DNA from: Nephrocerus scutellatus
Lineage: Eukaryota; Arthropoda; Insecta; Diptera; Pipunculidae
Length of the DNA stretch: 64,000 nucleotides
Assembly (NCBI GenBank): GCA_947095585.1
Contig: OX352762.1
Span: forward strand, 90,515,749 to 90,579,748
Direction of reading: 5' to 3'
Below the pieces are notes generated by a model. The model saw only the letters and a list, made by a program, of their open reading frames with translations. It did no database searches and was not told the origin of the DNA. A program made the translations under genes and the position numbers. Every line of letters starts with the position of its first letter. Position 1 is the first letter of the stretch. This document shows, piece after piece, positions 33,366 to 44,963 of this stretch.

Positions 33366-34200
33366 TTTTTTTATAATGTACACACGCTTAAGGGATTTGC
33401 ACCTTATTCACAACTGTTTTTTAATGTACACATGCTCAAGGGATTTGCACCCTTTAACGCTTAGCACAGCATAGGCGATGGGAAATTAGGGAGAGGACAA
33501 GATGAGATGTGCAAGATGCACGTGTGTCTTAAATGACTGCAGATATGGGCTCGAGTAGTCGAGGGTATTACGGATGGGTTCGAGAATGGGTGGGATGCAT
33601 CTGGAAGGCGATAATACAGTGACCACCAGGAAACAATCCTACGATGCTCAACCGATTCGATTATTTTTGCGATATTTACGATACCAATAAGTTTTATTGC
33701 GCGGTTCTGAATTCTGTATAGTAGATATAAAGTGGTTTTGGGGGTACCTGCGCAGACAATAGAGTTGTATTTAAGTTTAGGCAGAATATATGCCTTGTAA
33801 ATAATAGCCAGATCTGAGGGAGTGAAGTACATCTTGGATCTTGCACCGTTTTAGGAAACCTAAACATTTCGGAACATTCTTAGCGTTGGCAAATATCTGG
33901 TTGTGCCTACGAAGCTTGTTGTTGACGCACATACCGAGAATTGCGAGCTTTTCAGTTTCTTTGCTGCAAGATGCATTCATGGATAAATGTTGGGATTTAA
34001 ATTACGTTTGAACGACAGAAGACAGCATTGGGTTTCGGAAGCGTTAAATTCCACTCTATTATTTAGTCCCGACCTTGTTATGCTGTCAATGTCGTTGTTC
34101 AAGTTGTTGTTGTTCCACTTGCGATGTTGAGGGGCGTGCATTAAGCGTTGAATCATATAAAAAACTAAGAGTGCTCTCGTCAGCGAAATAATATATATGA
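33366..34200 (-). mobile_element. CR1/Jockey-like LINE 3' relic (copy CR1-3) with doubled end
   Basis: Minus strand: NASCSKETEKLAILGMCVNN (33,921-33,980), AKNVPKCLGFLKRCK (about 33,840-33,885), MYFTPSDLAIIYKAYILPKL (33,773-33,832) and RIQNRAIKLIG (about 33,690). The C-terminus is followed by the 3' end block AAGGGATTTGCACC. That block occurs twice (about 33,388-33,402 and 33,433-33,447), each with an AATGTACACA...GC lead, so the 3' terminus is duplicated. Stops and frameshifts present. Confidence 0.8.
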
Positions 34201-35099
34201 TAACTTCGCTTCTTTTCTTGACTGTCTTCTGATTGCTTACATGCGTATTATGTTCTCGTCTTTTATCCGGAATGTAACGATCAAAAAGTAAATTCCTCCA
34301 TTACTTCTAGCCAGAATACCAATTTACCATATTTTTCGTTTTGTTCCTAAATTATTATCCTGCACTCTTTAGCAATTTCGATTTGGTTTAGACTCTACAA
34401 GCAAATGTCTTGTTGCATGGTAGGACGAGTTGACCTGTATTGTGATTTTATGCTAGAAACTTAAAATTAAATTATCGAATTATCTTGTGATTAACAAAAA
34501 AAAAATATCTGAAGGTTATTTACGATAAATTTAAATTGTGTTGTCTACACTCATACTTTGCAGCAATTCTTTCACAGTGATATAAGAAACAGAATATAGT
34601 AAAAAGCATACATACTCTACATATCCTTGCACACCCAGAGAAATAAGAAGATAATGCTATTGCAGCTTAACACTGCACAGCATCCCATGGAACGCACATG
34701 CTGGTTGCCGGTATGCGACAAGTTATTGTCTTTTATGGCGATCTTCTGTCACGCTAAATTAAAGTTTTCATGCGAACGAGACATGACTTCAAGTATCGCA
34801 CACATCGTTTCACACATGAACCGTAAAGTATAAAAGACGTAAAAAAGAATCTAAAGAAAAACTAGTTGTTGATCCTTTGAAAATTTTAAACTTATTTGAG
34901 CGAAAAGAATATGCTGGAGCTCTATTTTATTCCTATACTTACATATGTATAGAATGAAGAGATGTGGGAATTGGTGTATATGAAAATTGTTTCATCTGAG
35001 TACGTTCGGAAAACCAATTCTATGTTGTGGGTTGATGAAATTGTGTTCCGGTCTTACGTTCATTGACTCTTAATTTAACTAAACTATAAACTTTGGTGA
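34201..35099. other. Spacer without recognised features
   Basis: No motif recognised. A 68-codon frame at 34,627-34,833 has no recognisable family. Confidence 0.45.
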
Positions 35100-36725
35100 C
35101 AAACGGTGATGATGATGCGACTATAGACAGTCATGTACTTAGCCTATCGCATCACAACTCCTACCTTTACCCGTCCAGTCGCGTCACTGGATACTCGGCC
35201 AAATCAAGTGAAGGATTTCGGTACCCAATCCGATTTGTATTAGCTTGGGTTGGGGCTAAATAAGAAGGCGACATGCCTGGGTTGGCGGCGCTTCATGTCG
35301 ACCAAGGTTGGCGGTTGGCGAATCACCACTCATCTGAATTAATTGATTCTTGAAACTAATACAAGCCTCGGATACGTATAGAATTTATCAACAATGACAT
35401 TTGGCCCACGGAAAAGGTTACGTTCTAGAACTTGGAAGATTCGCACGCTCGTCAAGACAATAACGCTTGCACAATTAACAAAAGAATTTCGTAAATACAA
35501 TCTTGAGATTCTTGGTCTTAGTGAGGTGAGATGGCCTGGAATAGGGGAAAAACGAACATCTACCGACGAGTTACTCTCTAAGCGAGTCTACTCTCTAAAG
35601 CCGCAAGAAGATCGTTATAAGACTGGCAAGCAATATCCGATAGAATAATTATTGCAAGATTTAAATCTGCTGTTCGACAGGTTGTGTTTGTTCAAGTTTA
35701 CGCTCCACCGGAACAGGCCATCTCTGAAGAAAAAGACACATTTTACTTGCGTCTAAATAATTCATTAGATCAACTACGGAAGAGTGACATCGTTATTTTG
35801 ATGGGTGACTTTACGAAATGTAGGCAGCGACAACAGTGATTGGGAACATGTCATGGGAAAGCATGGCCTTGGTTCTATGAATGACAACGAAAAAAGGTTT
35901 GCTGATCTATGTTCTGATCGCAACCTAATAATTAGAGGCACAAATTTTCCCCACAAAAACATTCACAAAGCCACCTGGACTTCTCCTGATCACATGTACA
36001 ACAAGCAGATTGATTGCGTCGCTACAAGCCGCAAGTGGCGATCATCGTTGCTGGACATTAGAACCCGTAGAGCAGCCGACGTCTACAGCGACCATCACCT
36101 TGTGGTTGGCAGTGTGCGATTGAAGCTCGCGGTCCATTCAACCACACGAAGTCAAACAACGAGAAAGCCAGCTGTAGCAGCACAGAAACCCATATGTGAA
36201 ACTGCAATATCCCGCATACAACATCAGTCACTCTCTGAGATACAGCACCAAACCCTAGAATCTAAATGGGAGAAAACAATAAATGCGTATACGGAAGCAG
36301 CCTCAACCATTTTAGTTTATCCCGACAAAACTAGAAAATAATGGATATCAGATAGCACATACCATTCGTGAACGTCAATTGACGGCAACGCTTTGATGGC
36401 AAAGCAGAGTTAAACGCGGCCTCGGGTGCCGAGCGAAGCGAATAAGTGCGGAAGTATATGGATCTGGACCGGCAAATTGGCCGTTTAGCTAGGAACGACA
36501 AACGAGCATGGCTAAGCGACATCGCAACACAAGCACAACAAGCACGCCGCCGCATGTCCATCAACCCACATAAAAGAGGAAGCAAGATCCCATGGGACAG
36601 AGTGGCGTCTCTTGAAACCTCAAGCGATAAATCGAGTTCGTTGGCGGGCATTTGTAGAAGCTCTATGCTCCCCGCGGTATCCGAAAGGCGAGTCAAGAAT
36701 TTAGCAAGTACCTATAGAATGACGT
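35100..36725 (+). mobile_element. RTE-type LINE, 5' leader and CFDP2-like endonuclease relic (copy RTE-C2)
   Basis: A leader (GGCGGTTGGCGAATCACCAC, about 35,309-35,328) precedes an ATG at 35,394. The APE endonuclease shows ILGLSEVRWPGIGEKR (catalytic Glu, about 35,509-35,556), VQVYAPPEQAISEEKDTF in another frame (about 35,690-35,742), ILMGDF (about 35,796-35,813), then KQID (normally NQIDH), SLLDIRTRRAADVYSDHHLV (36,045-36,104, catalytic SDH). The linker continues to 36,725 in broken frames (LARNDKRAWLSDIATQ, 36,483-36,530). No reverse transcriptase follows, so this is 3' truncated. This endonuclease type is the one captured in mammalian CFDP2 from RTE/BovB, hence the RTE call. Confidence 0.85.
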
Positions 36726-38635
36726 AAGAAGTGTTATTGACTTCATGTTGCCGCCAGTCATTTGATGCTTAATGGGGTTAACGAATTTTTATCTTAAGTA
36801 TGATGATTTAAAAATCATCTTGGAGAATATGAACGTGATCGTTCAGGTTCATACTCATAGATTCCAATTATGATAATGGCCAGCGCTGTCGTATTCATTG
36901 GTATGCTGTGTTTAGTGATAAATCCAGCGACGAAGAGAATGGCGCATCAAGCGATGAAACCGTGTTATAAAAAGTTGTGTCAAAAAGAGCTCATGAGTAA
37001 TCAAAGGCGGCAAACAAGTAATTTACAAAAAATAGCGCAAATATTGAAGATACCAGAAATCTGGAAAAAAGTCCTGTGAGTAAATTATTGAGCCGAAGAT
37101 GAAGAATATGGTATGATATACTTCTTTAGGTATCTGTTATAGAGAAGTTAAAATGTTAATAAATCTGTATAAAAAATGAGGATACAATGCGGGATTATAG
37201 GAACAGCTGTTATATTGTTTTTATAATCCTGGGCGAATGTTTTTTCACTCTCCAGTATAAAACATTTAACGCTGATTAATGAAATACTTTGCTACTTTGC
37301 TCTAAGATAGTTATGCAAGTTCAATGTTTTGTTCACAGAAAACCATAAATACGTGAGATACAAGAAATATAAACTCCAAGGTAACCGCATAATATTTTAC
37401 CGTCAATCCTTAAAGAACGTTAAACTTTTTCCACGTGTGTGTATGACTGCACGTAGAGGATGATAGATACAAATTCCTTTTTATATCCTTTTACCTCATG
37501 CGACGCGCACTTGGTAAGAAAATCGTTTGAGAGTGGATTTTTCTCTGAATAATATGATCAACAGGGGCAGGCGGGTTATTTACTGGTTACTCGTCATCAC
37601 AAAGCTATATGTCTATTTTCCACGATACACAGGTTAGGTGTGACGCTCATGGATTTTAATAAATTTTGACATTAGCACAGATGCAAAGAAAATTCTCCGG
37701 CAATCCATTAACAGAGGAGCGAGCATTTATGAAGCTTTGTTACCAGAGAAAAACCTTCTCCAACGCCTTTAAATTGAATATCTGACATTCCACATCGTGC
37801 TACATTACAATATAATGTATATATGTATATGGAACATTTTTTCTTTCCACGTTAATATTGCAAAAGTTTTGACCGTGAAGGGCGAATTCAAATAATATAT
37901 ACCATTTATTGATACCGTGAGAATGGTTCATAGGATGATTCCCAAAAATTTTTAATCAAAATATTTCCTCGCTAAAAAATGTGCATGATAAGTTCCAATA
38001 ATAATTTCTTCAATGGTTTCCCTCAGGAAACAAATATTTGAACAAATAATAAGAGCAAATATTTATCTCCGCGAATTTTTTTAAATTTTTTTCCTGTTCT
38101 TATACTTAGTAGATTCACCCACCCCACAAGTCATAACAAGAATTATCATTTGCTAGAAATTATTCACAAATTCTAAAACTTTCTTCGGCAGACTAAGTAA
38201 TGAAATTCAATATTTGTTTTCATTTAAGATTAGTTTGTTTGTAGTTTCATGAAATACGTATACTTTTTTAGTCTTTTGTGTGAATAATAAAAATTCCACT
38301 TTATTTTAAATAGTTTTGTAAATTAATATCACGTAGTGTAATTTTCCAAAAACATAATATTTGTTTGTTAAAAGACTATTTATGTGTTGACATTGTAAAA
38401 GAAGTGAGCTGGTTGAGAAGACAACAACGTTTGCCACAAGCTAAGCTAAGTATTTATAAACAAAAAGATTATTAAATTTCTCGCCTTTTTCTTTTTGTGA
38501 TCCTGAGACTATAAGAAATGTATATTACGGTTTTTTATGGTTGTAGAGATTAATATTAGGATGGGTCAAAAAATGTAGGGTATCATTTTGAGATTTAAAT
38601 TACTGCATAAGACATGACTGCTCGTTTAAAAAAAA
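36726..38635. other. Spacer without recognised features
   Basis: AT-rich. A short Ser/Asp/Glu-rich reading (about 36,910-36,960) could be a transposase N-terminus but is too short to call. Confidence 0.4.
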
Positions 38636-38844
38636 ATAGAAATGTATAAAATTTAAAGAAAATAGGGTTGATTTTTAAAAAATCCCCTCGTCCTTGAGCC
38701 CTTCACTTACAATTTTTATAAAAAGTGTTGTTATCGGAGATACACATGTGTACAAAAATTGAAAGAAATCTGGTAAATTTTTAAAAAAATATATAGGCGC
38801 CCGCCGGCCCTGGGGCCCTATCACTTCCAAATGTTTCCAAAAAA

Positions 38845-39815
38845 GGTTGTCATCCTGATGATGTTGATGATAATGGGGTGGCGTAAAAGTTTATTGCTTT
38901 TCATACCCACAAACCAATTATCGAAACACTCTTTCCAGTCCGAAGCTGATAGCTCCAAAACATGTTGTCTACATCTTATCTTTGATTGTTGGAAACAGGA
39001 GGAAGTCGTTGGGTGCGAAGTCGGGGCTGTATGGCGGATGACCCATAAATTCGAACGTTTGATTGCTCAAATAGTCACTTGTTTTATGTGATGGTTGTGA
39101 GCTCGCATTATTGTGATGCAAAATGATGCGCCGTTTTGGGTTGTTTTCTCTCAATTTGTTAAAAACCTCAGGCAAACAAATGGTCGTATACCAAGCTGAA
39201 TTGACTGTCTTTTGATTTTCAAGAGCCACAGTAGCATGAACGGTTTTCGTGAAGAAACACGCCCATTTGCTTCCCAATGCTCCGAGTTCGCAGAACGGTC
39301 GATTGCCCTTTTCCTTCCAGCTCATACAGAAATATTCATGGCTCATCACCTGTCACGATCTTGAATACGTTTTTGGAAGTACCTTCAACGAATTTTTCAA
39401 ATATTTGGCGGCACCAATCGACACGAACCTTTTTTTTGTGCGTCTGTGAAAAAAATGTGGAATCCAACGTGCACATAGCTTCAGCACCTTTAAATGTTCA
39501 TGTAAGATCGTATATACGCTGGTGTTATTAATGCATAGGCATGCCTCGATTTCCCCATAAGTCACATGACGATCCTCTTCAATCAGTTTTCTCACAGCAT
39601 CGATGTTTTCTGGCACAACATCTGTTTTTGGACGACCTTCACGAGTGAACGTCTTTCGCATTTAAATTCATTGTACCAATTATAAACACTAGCCAAGAAC
39701 GGTGCTTCGTCGTCAAAAGTCGAATGAAGTGAACTGTGCAAACTGACAGATTACTTTTGAGAAACATAACCTCCAAAAATGTTTAACTGACTGGCATAGA
39801 GATTTGCATTGAAAA
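38845..39815 (-). mobile_element. mariner-family transposon relic
   Basis: The minus strand carries a broken transposase of the mariner type (DDE/D, cut-and-paste at TA). The N-terminal DNA-binding region reads VYNWYNEF (about 39,670-39,695) and, from 39,661, GRPKTDVVPENIDAVRKLIE with the helix-turn-helix string VTYGEIEACL. The catalytic domain lies at 39,349-38,969 in another frame: LHHNNASSQPSHKTSDYL and GHPPYSPDFAPNDFLLFP. The second catalytic residue, usually Asp in HDNA, is Asn here (HHNN); the third Asp in YSPDFAPND is kept at the usual spacing of about 34. The start of the catalytic domain is damaged by frameshift. TIRs were not identified. It sits inside HNE-9. Confidence 0.85.
38969..39661 (-). 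pseudogene. mariner transposase, frameshifted
   Basis: Two open segments in different frames, 39,661-39,353 (DNA-binding part) and 39,349-38,969 (catalytic part), cover most of a mariner transposase, usually about 345 residues. The frame change falls near 39,350-39,450, where the first catalytic Asp (WxxxxDE) would be, and that motif is not readable. With the Asp-to-Asn change in the second motif the protein would be inactive even if joined. Confidence 0.8.
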
Positions 39816-39856
39816 ACACTAGTATTACCATTTTTAAAAAACATATACGGCACCCT

Positions 39857-40433
39857 ATGTAGTAGCACTGCGACCCATGCGGATCTATTGTGTTTCCCCC
39901 TGACTTGTGCTAAAGAGAAAGTGTTTTTCCGCCCCTAAAGCACTCCCTCCATACCTATGGCTCTTAAGAAATTAATAATTGAATGTTGCGCAAACTCCGA
40001 GATTACGTGAGTTTCAATCGTTGCTCTGATTTCGTGTCTAAGATGCCACGGAATCTCCTCTGCTTCCCCACAGAGTCTGCACCATCCACTACTCCATCCA
40101 CTACACTCCACTACACCATCCTCTACTAATTTTATTTTCTTTAGATGCCTTTTCATTGTGCAATGTCCTGTTAGGAAACCCGTAATGATTCTTACATTAC
40201 TTCTACTTAGTCCCAATATCATGCGAGACATCTTATGGTTATAGTTCCTAAGCATTTCTTTTGCTTGCCATAGACCTGGGTGATTCTCCCATCTTTTGGA
40301 AGATGCTGCCTTACCTATACTGCGTAGCTCTTCCCGCATTATGCGGTACCCTATACAACAGAACGGTTCTGGTCCTACTAGCGGAGTTTCTGCTCCTTTC
40401 TTAGCGCGCATATCCGCTGCGTCGTTATCATCG
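39857..40433 (-). mobile_element. LOA-type LINE 3' fragment inserted in HNE-9
   Basis: A 169-codon minus-strand frame (40,444-39,935) holds the end of an RNase H domain (NDAADMRAKKGAETPL, about 40,380-40,425) and the C-terminal zinc-knuckle region (RLCGEAEEIPWHL). The downstream block AGCACTGCGACCCATGCGGATCTATTGTG (plus, about 39,865-39,893) matches the 3' UTR of the LOA element at 51,042-51,072. The fragment is flanked by HNE-9 sequence at both ends (GGCACCCTATG on the left, ATCGTAGATACACATG on the right). Confidence 0.75.
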
Positions 40434-40961
40434 TAGATACACATGTATATAATCGTTAAAGAAATTCGGCTTAGTTTTTAAAAAATTTATATGGGCACCC
40501 CTCGGCCCTGGGGTCCGATCACATACAAATTTTTATAAGAAGTGTTGTCATCGGAGATACACAAGGGTACCAAATTTTTAGAATATCAGGTTTTTGGAAG
40601 TGGGTTAAAAATGTATTGTAAGATTCCACCAGCCGCCGACTCACAGACAGACAGACATATACCGTCGTGAAGTTAATATAGAGAATTGAATTATAAATAA
40701 ACATCGGACCGGTTCTAAATTTATAGGTAATAATAATGAAAATCCCTCCTTTCACGACTTTATAACTTATAAATGCTTTGTAGTCTTATAGATATTTTTA
40801 CAGAACAAAGTTTCAAAACGCATGATGTACCCTTAAATTTGTAACCAGTTATTTGAATATGGAACGAGTTCCATTTATATCTGAGTCGTTGCAAGTATAA
40901 CTAATTGAGATTTGTTGAACAGGCCACAGTTTTTTGAAAATATTTTTGTAAAAGAATGCAA

Positions 40962-41047
40962 AACTGGATGACATCGGGACCGGTGGGACCGGTGGAGAGA
41001 CTTTTTGCGGGACCCCGGTTGTAGAGCCAAATATGATGATGATTGAT
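40962..41047 (+). mobile_element. RTE-type LINE 3' tail (copy RTE-A3)
   Basis: CTGGATGACATCGGGACCGG, then GGAGAGACTTTTTGCGGGA and GGTTGTAGAGCCAAATATGA with ATGATGATGATT: the last 85 bp of the RTE-A family, including its TGA-type repeat tail. Confidence 0.75.
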
Positions 41048-41930
41048 CTAAAAACTAGCGACATTAACTCCATGACAGGTACAAAAAGGTTTGAGGGTTA
41101 TACTGCCGGAAATAAAAAAACCCATTATTTTCTATTTAAAAAATATTAGCTAGTCATTGATATTTCAAGAGTGAGTTTCCTTAATTTATATAGCCAATGG
41201 TTATTAAGTTGTATCCAAATTCGGTTACTATGATTATACTTCTAACATCAATGCGAATTCAGATCCAGTTTTAATAAATGCCTATAACGATAGAATTTTG
41301 TTTTCGCTAATGCATTGTCAAATACAAAATTCATTTTTATTCCCATTACATTTTCAAGTAAGAACGATTTGAAATGTTTACATGAGCAAATCCTCGTATT
41401 AAAGAAAAGAATAAATAATTTTATGTACGGTACGTGCAAGATCTTATCATCCTCACAAACCTGATGAGGTTTTTCCTTCACAGTTACTTTATAAGCAACC
41501 ACACCATGCACGTTGAAATTCGTTTTTTGAAAATTCAAAAGGCATACCTTACAATCAAATTACCAGAAATAAGAAAGCGTAAAACAAAAAGTAATTCAAT
41601 CATAATGAGCATGTAAAGGCAAATTCCATTCGTTGAAGCTCGTCGCGTCCTTAAATGAATATGCAAAATTATGACGTGCAGAATTTTTTAACATTGACTT
41701 AGCGATTCCATCAAAAGCTATTTTATGCACGACAAATTCATCTCAAAAGAATTTTCCTAGTCATGAGTCACAAAACGAAATTTACAGTGTCTGAAATTTA
41801 CTTCACATTTTCACAGTGTCCGGTCTGTCTGTGCGGCGATGATATTGGAACCGCTAACCGTCAAATAGTTATTGGCAGGACGAAAGGCATTGCCTAATTA
41901 GATGTTCTTTGTAGCCTGTGTAATATGATT
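41048..41930. other. Spacer without recognised features
   Basis: A 96-codon minus frame (41,538-41,248) has no recognisable domain; nothing else seen. Confidence 0.4.
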
Positions 41931-41934
41931 TTAC

Positions 41935-42808
41935 TTGCAGTTCAGTGTTGTTTGTTTATACTTATTTCTAATTTTCTTTAAGACTAGGGACACAAAGGTG
42001 TAGGTGTCGTTTAAGAGGCTTATGTTCCTAAATCTGCTCCGCACGCGTAGGCTACAAAGCCGCTCATTTACTGCTTTGAAGCCGATAACGTTAGGTTTCA
42101 TTCTTTTGCTATCTAGAAAGCCCACCCCGAGCACATGATATCTTGCATGACAGCTGCAATATATGTCATATTCTGATTTTTGTGAGAAACCATTCCCCGT
42201 CCACCGCATGTCACGGATTGCTGTTATGTCAGCATTATATCTGGACAGGGTATCGGCTAGCTGCTGTGCAGCTCGAGCTCTATATGGTGAGCGTATATTC
42301 CATGAGATAATTTTATAAAACGTTTAGCCCTTTTCGTTGCCGTGATCGTCGTCGTTCATCAGTGTATCCGAGGCTGATTACGGCTTCCGTAATAGTTTTT
42401 TTTGTTGGTGCCGTGGCTCAGTAGAGAAGAGCATGGCTTCAGAGCAGGAGGTTCGTGGTTCGAATCCCAGTAACACCAAAAGTATTTTTCACGTTGACCA
42501 ACCTCTCGCGAAAGTCTGACAAACGTCCGAGAGTCATAACTTGTCACGGATAGCTTCTCAATTCGCAGTTCGAATCCGGCATTAAATTTTAAGGTACCTT
42601 TCATTTGTTTGCAAAAATATACATGCTAGAAGCTAGGCCTTGGACCGCAATGGTCTGTCGCGCCGAATATTATTGTTATTTATAGTTTTTTTATGGCCAA
42701 TAACCTCAGGCCATGCGCCAACATTACTTTGAAGGGAATAGATCGATCATTCCGCCTTTTCTGTATTGGAGGAAAATTACCGGTGTCCACCTCGTTATTC
42801 CCACTATT
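41935..42808 (-). mobile_element. RTE-type LINE 5' leader and endonuclease relic (copy RTE-B2), split by SINE S3
   Basis: Minus strand. The leader (42,808-42,300, interrupted by S3) matches RTE-B1. Then comes the endonuclease start (RARAAQQLADTLSRYNADIT, about 42,224-42,283) with the catalytic-region MRWTGNGFSQKSEYDIYCSC (42,150-42,209), followed by LGVGFLDSKRMKPNVIGFKA, NERLCSLRVRSRFRNISLL and a damaged end (YTFVSLVLKK). It is 3' truncated at about 41,935, like RTE-B1 near the same region. Confidence 0.8.
42404..42681 (+). mobile_element. tRNA-derived SINE, copy S3, clean target-site duplication
   Basis: GTTGGTGCCGTGGCTCAGTA head (42,404-42,423) with the A box, the B box GGTTCGAATCC (42,456-42,466), AACACCAAAAGTATTTTTCACG, a full body and a TTATTGTTATTT end. 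Flanked by ATAGTTTTTTT on both sides (42,392-42,402 and 42,682-42,692), an 11-bp perfect target duplication. It lies in the 5' leader of RTE-B2; the leader continues on both sides in line with RTE-B1. Confidence 0.9.
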
Positions 42809-43200
42809 CTGCTGATGACCGACCGCCGTGCGAAATGTTTAGATTTTCTAAAACGGTGCAAGATGGACATCAGTCCTTCAGATCTGAACTACTATTAAGA
42901 AAGCGTATATTCGCACTAAACTTGAATCGCTTGAACCTCGTAGGAATGTTTCCTGCTTGTCACTGTTTTATCGATTTTTCCAAAAGCGGTGTTCAGAAGA
43001 AATATTTAGGTATATCCGGCCCATGTCCTGCCCATATTCAGCCCATTCGGTATACCTGTGTCTCATTTCGAGCTCTCGGCTCTATTAAGCCTATCTTCGG
43101 ATGTGCTTATCAATTCAGAGATTCCTTTTTTAGCCGCTCAGTAGTTATGTGAATTGAATTGGCCGTATCTGTATTTCCGCAATTGTATAATATGCAGTTG
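42809..43200 (+). mobile_element. CR1/Jockey-like LINE 3' fragment (copy CR1-4)
   Basis: Begins TGCGAAATGTTTAGATTTTC (family: AKNAARCLGFLKRC, shifted) and reaches the C-terminus AHIQPIRYTCVSFRALGSIK (about 43,030-43,089), PIFGCAYQFRDSFFSRSVVM (about 43,090-43,149) and SVFPQLYNMQ. Two deletions compared with CR1-2b. It abuts the RTE-B2 leader end at 42,808. Confidence 0.75.
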
Positions 43201-44963
43201 AAGTTGATATACTTGCGTGGTGTATTTTGTAAACCACATCGATCGTTTTGTTCATTCTGCTGCAGCGAAACTTATGCTGGCTAAAGCTAAGGCTACAACG
43301 ATAGGTTAGCTGCTTGTAGTAGAGGTGTAGTAGCATGCATTTTGAAATAGCGGTACTTTTCAAGTGGTGCACAAAATACGCCAGCCCGAGTAGTTAAACG
43401 CGAAGTTTATAGCTTTCCGTAATATTCTCTTTTATTTTTCTAAACATACTTGATGACGTATTTTTTCTCAAGAATATGTTTCGAGTGATATATCGCTGCA
43501 CGATAGTAACTTAGAGGAATTTAAGCAGTTTCTTTTTGTAGTTTGTGACTCCCAGTAGGGTTTTTGTCCTTCATTTTCATTTATAATCAAGTTCATGAAA
43601 AGAATTTAAAAAGAAACCATGCTGATGCTGTATGAGGTGAACTTCCAGTCACCAGGAAAGTTAAATAATCCCACAACCAATGTTGATATTGTAAAAAGTT
43701 CAAAAGGTTCGCTCAATCTTTACTTTGTTCCTAGACACTTTTGACAAACAGAATCTACGAGTACGTGTGGAATGTGATGAGGGTAATTCGATTGTGTTTT
43801 CCAATCAATGAGTATTAACGAAGGAATTCAAACAGCTTCTCGCAATCGGTGACGTGTTGTAAACACCACAATATTTACGATGAGGCAGTAGCTCGCAGTC
43901 GAACTTACCAAGAATATGTAAGAAAACAAGCGGCTCCATTCGGGCATCTACGATATGATAACACACATTTTATTTCTCAATCATCTTCACGTATCATAAA
44001 GTTGAAATAGATATTCTTTATCCGAGTTCGGGATACCATGTGCTTATACAAAAGTGCCATTTTGATGCTTTTCTTTCATCATGAGGTCACGTATGTGCAA
44101 GTACGTTGCTACGAATAATGAAATTGGAAAATCGACATTCTAAGGATAGCTTTCAGTTTATCTATTGAAAGGAAAAGCTATATCAACTACATTTGTATCA
44201 ACATTTCTGTCCACGCAAAAATAAAAAGAACTCAATGCATGTTGTCGTGGGAATAAGAAACTCTCTATCTTACCAAAACTGCGGTTGTGAATTATTCAGG
44301 AGCTATTTTGAGTGTTTTGTTATTTTAAGTTATTTTTTAACATCTTGGCAAGAATCTCTTGTTGTAATTTAACAAATGTATGGATAATCTCTAGTGTGAA
44401 AGTTTTAGAGTACGTGTATATTAGGACGGTTGAAATTTTATAATTTACTTATTCCATATACTGGAGAAGAACTATGAGTCACTTAAACAGTGAGTTACGC
44501 TTTGGAGAATTATGCTCTGAAGATGTTTTTTAATTAAGCAACAAAAATACACCGAATCAAATTCAGCTGATGTTTACACTTAAAGAAAATGGTTTACACT
44601 TAAATATATAGGTATATTCTCAATGTGTATGTTGATGTGTTCAACTGTTTTATTGTGCTACAGCCAGAGTCATCTGTCTGGTTAATATCGTTATAGAATT
44701 TGACTTTATAATCATTTTTCACACGCCCATAGACGAAAGTGACTGTTTCATACACTATAACCTAGCTTTCAAAGTAGCCTTTATACACTCTAGTGATTTA
44801 ACATATAAAATACTTTTGTTATTTACTGCAATCACAGCGAACACACATTCCCAGAGTAATTTTGCATTGCGCATAACAGGTTTAGCGTACATTACTCGGA
44901 TAAAAGTGCTCATCGTGCTCGTTAGTCGTACGATAACGTCCACTTTCCTTGCTCGTTATGTAA
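43201..44963. other. Spacer without recognised features
   Basis: 1.7 kb of AT-rich sequence with no readable protein motif or repeat. Confidence 0.45.

Larger units (their letters stand above)
38640..40697 (+). mobile_element. Helentron-like repeat HNE-9, split by two insertions
   Basis: Segments at 38,640-38,845 (units with TTATCGGAGATACACATGTG and GGCCCTGGGGCCC), about 39,815-39,855 (TTTTTAAAAAACATATACGG), and 40,434-40,697. The last has units at 40,436 and 40,552, then GGAAGTGGGTTAAAAATG, an ACAGACAGACAG microsatellite and the end GTTAATATAGAGAATTG at 40,672-40,688. The parts join in the expected order and orientation if the mariner and LOA pieces are removed. The 5' terminus is not clear. 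Confidence 0.75.

Noticed and set aside
36870..37079. piggyBac-like transposase N-terminus
   Set aside because: Only a short Ser/Asp/Glu-rich string is seen in one frame, with no DDD catalytic motif or TTAA-flanked ends.
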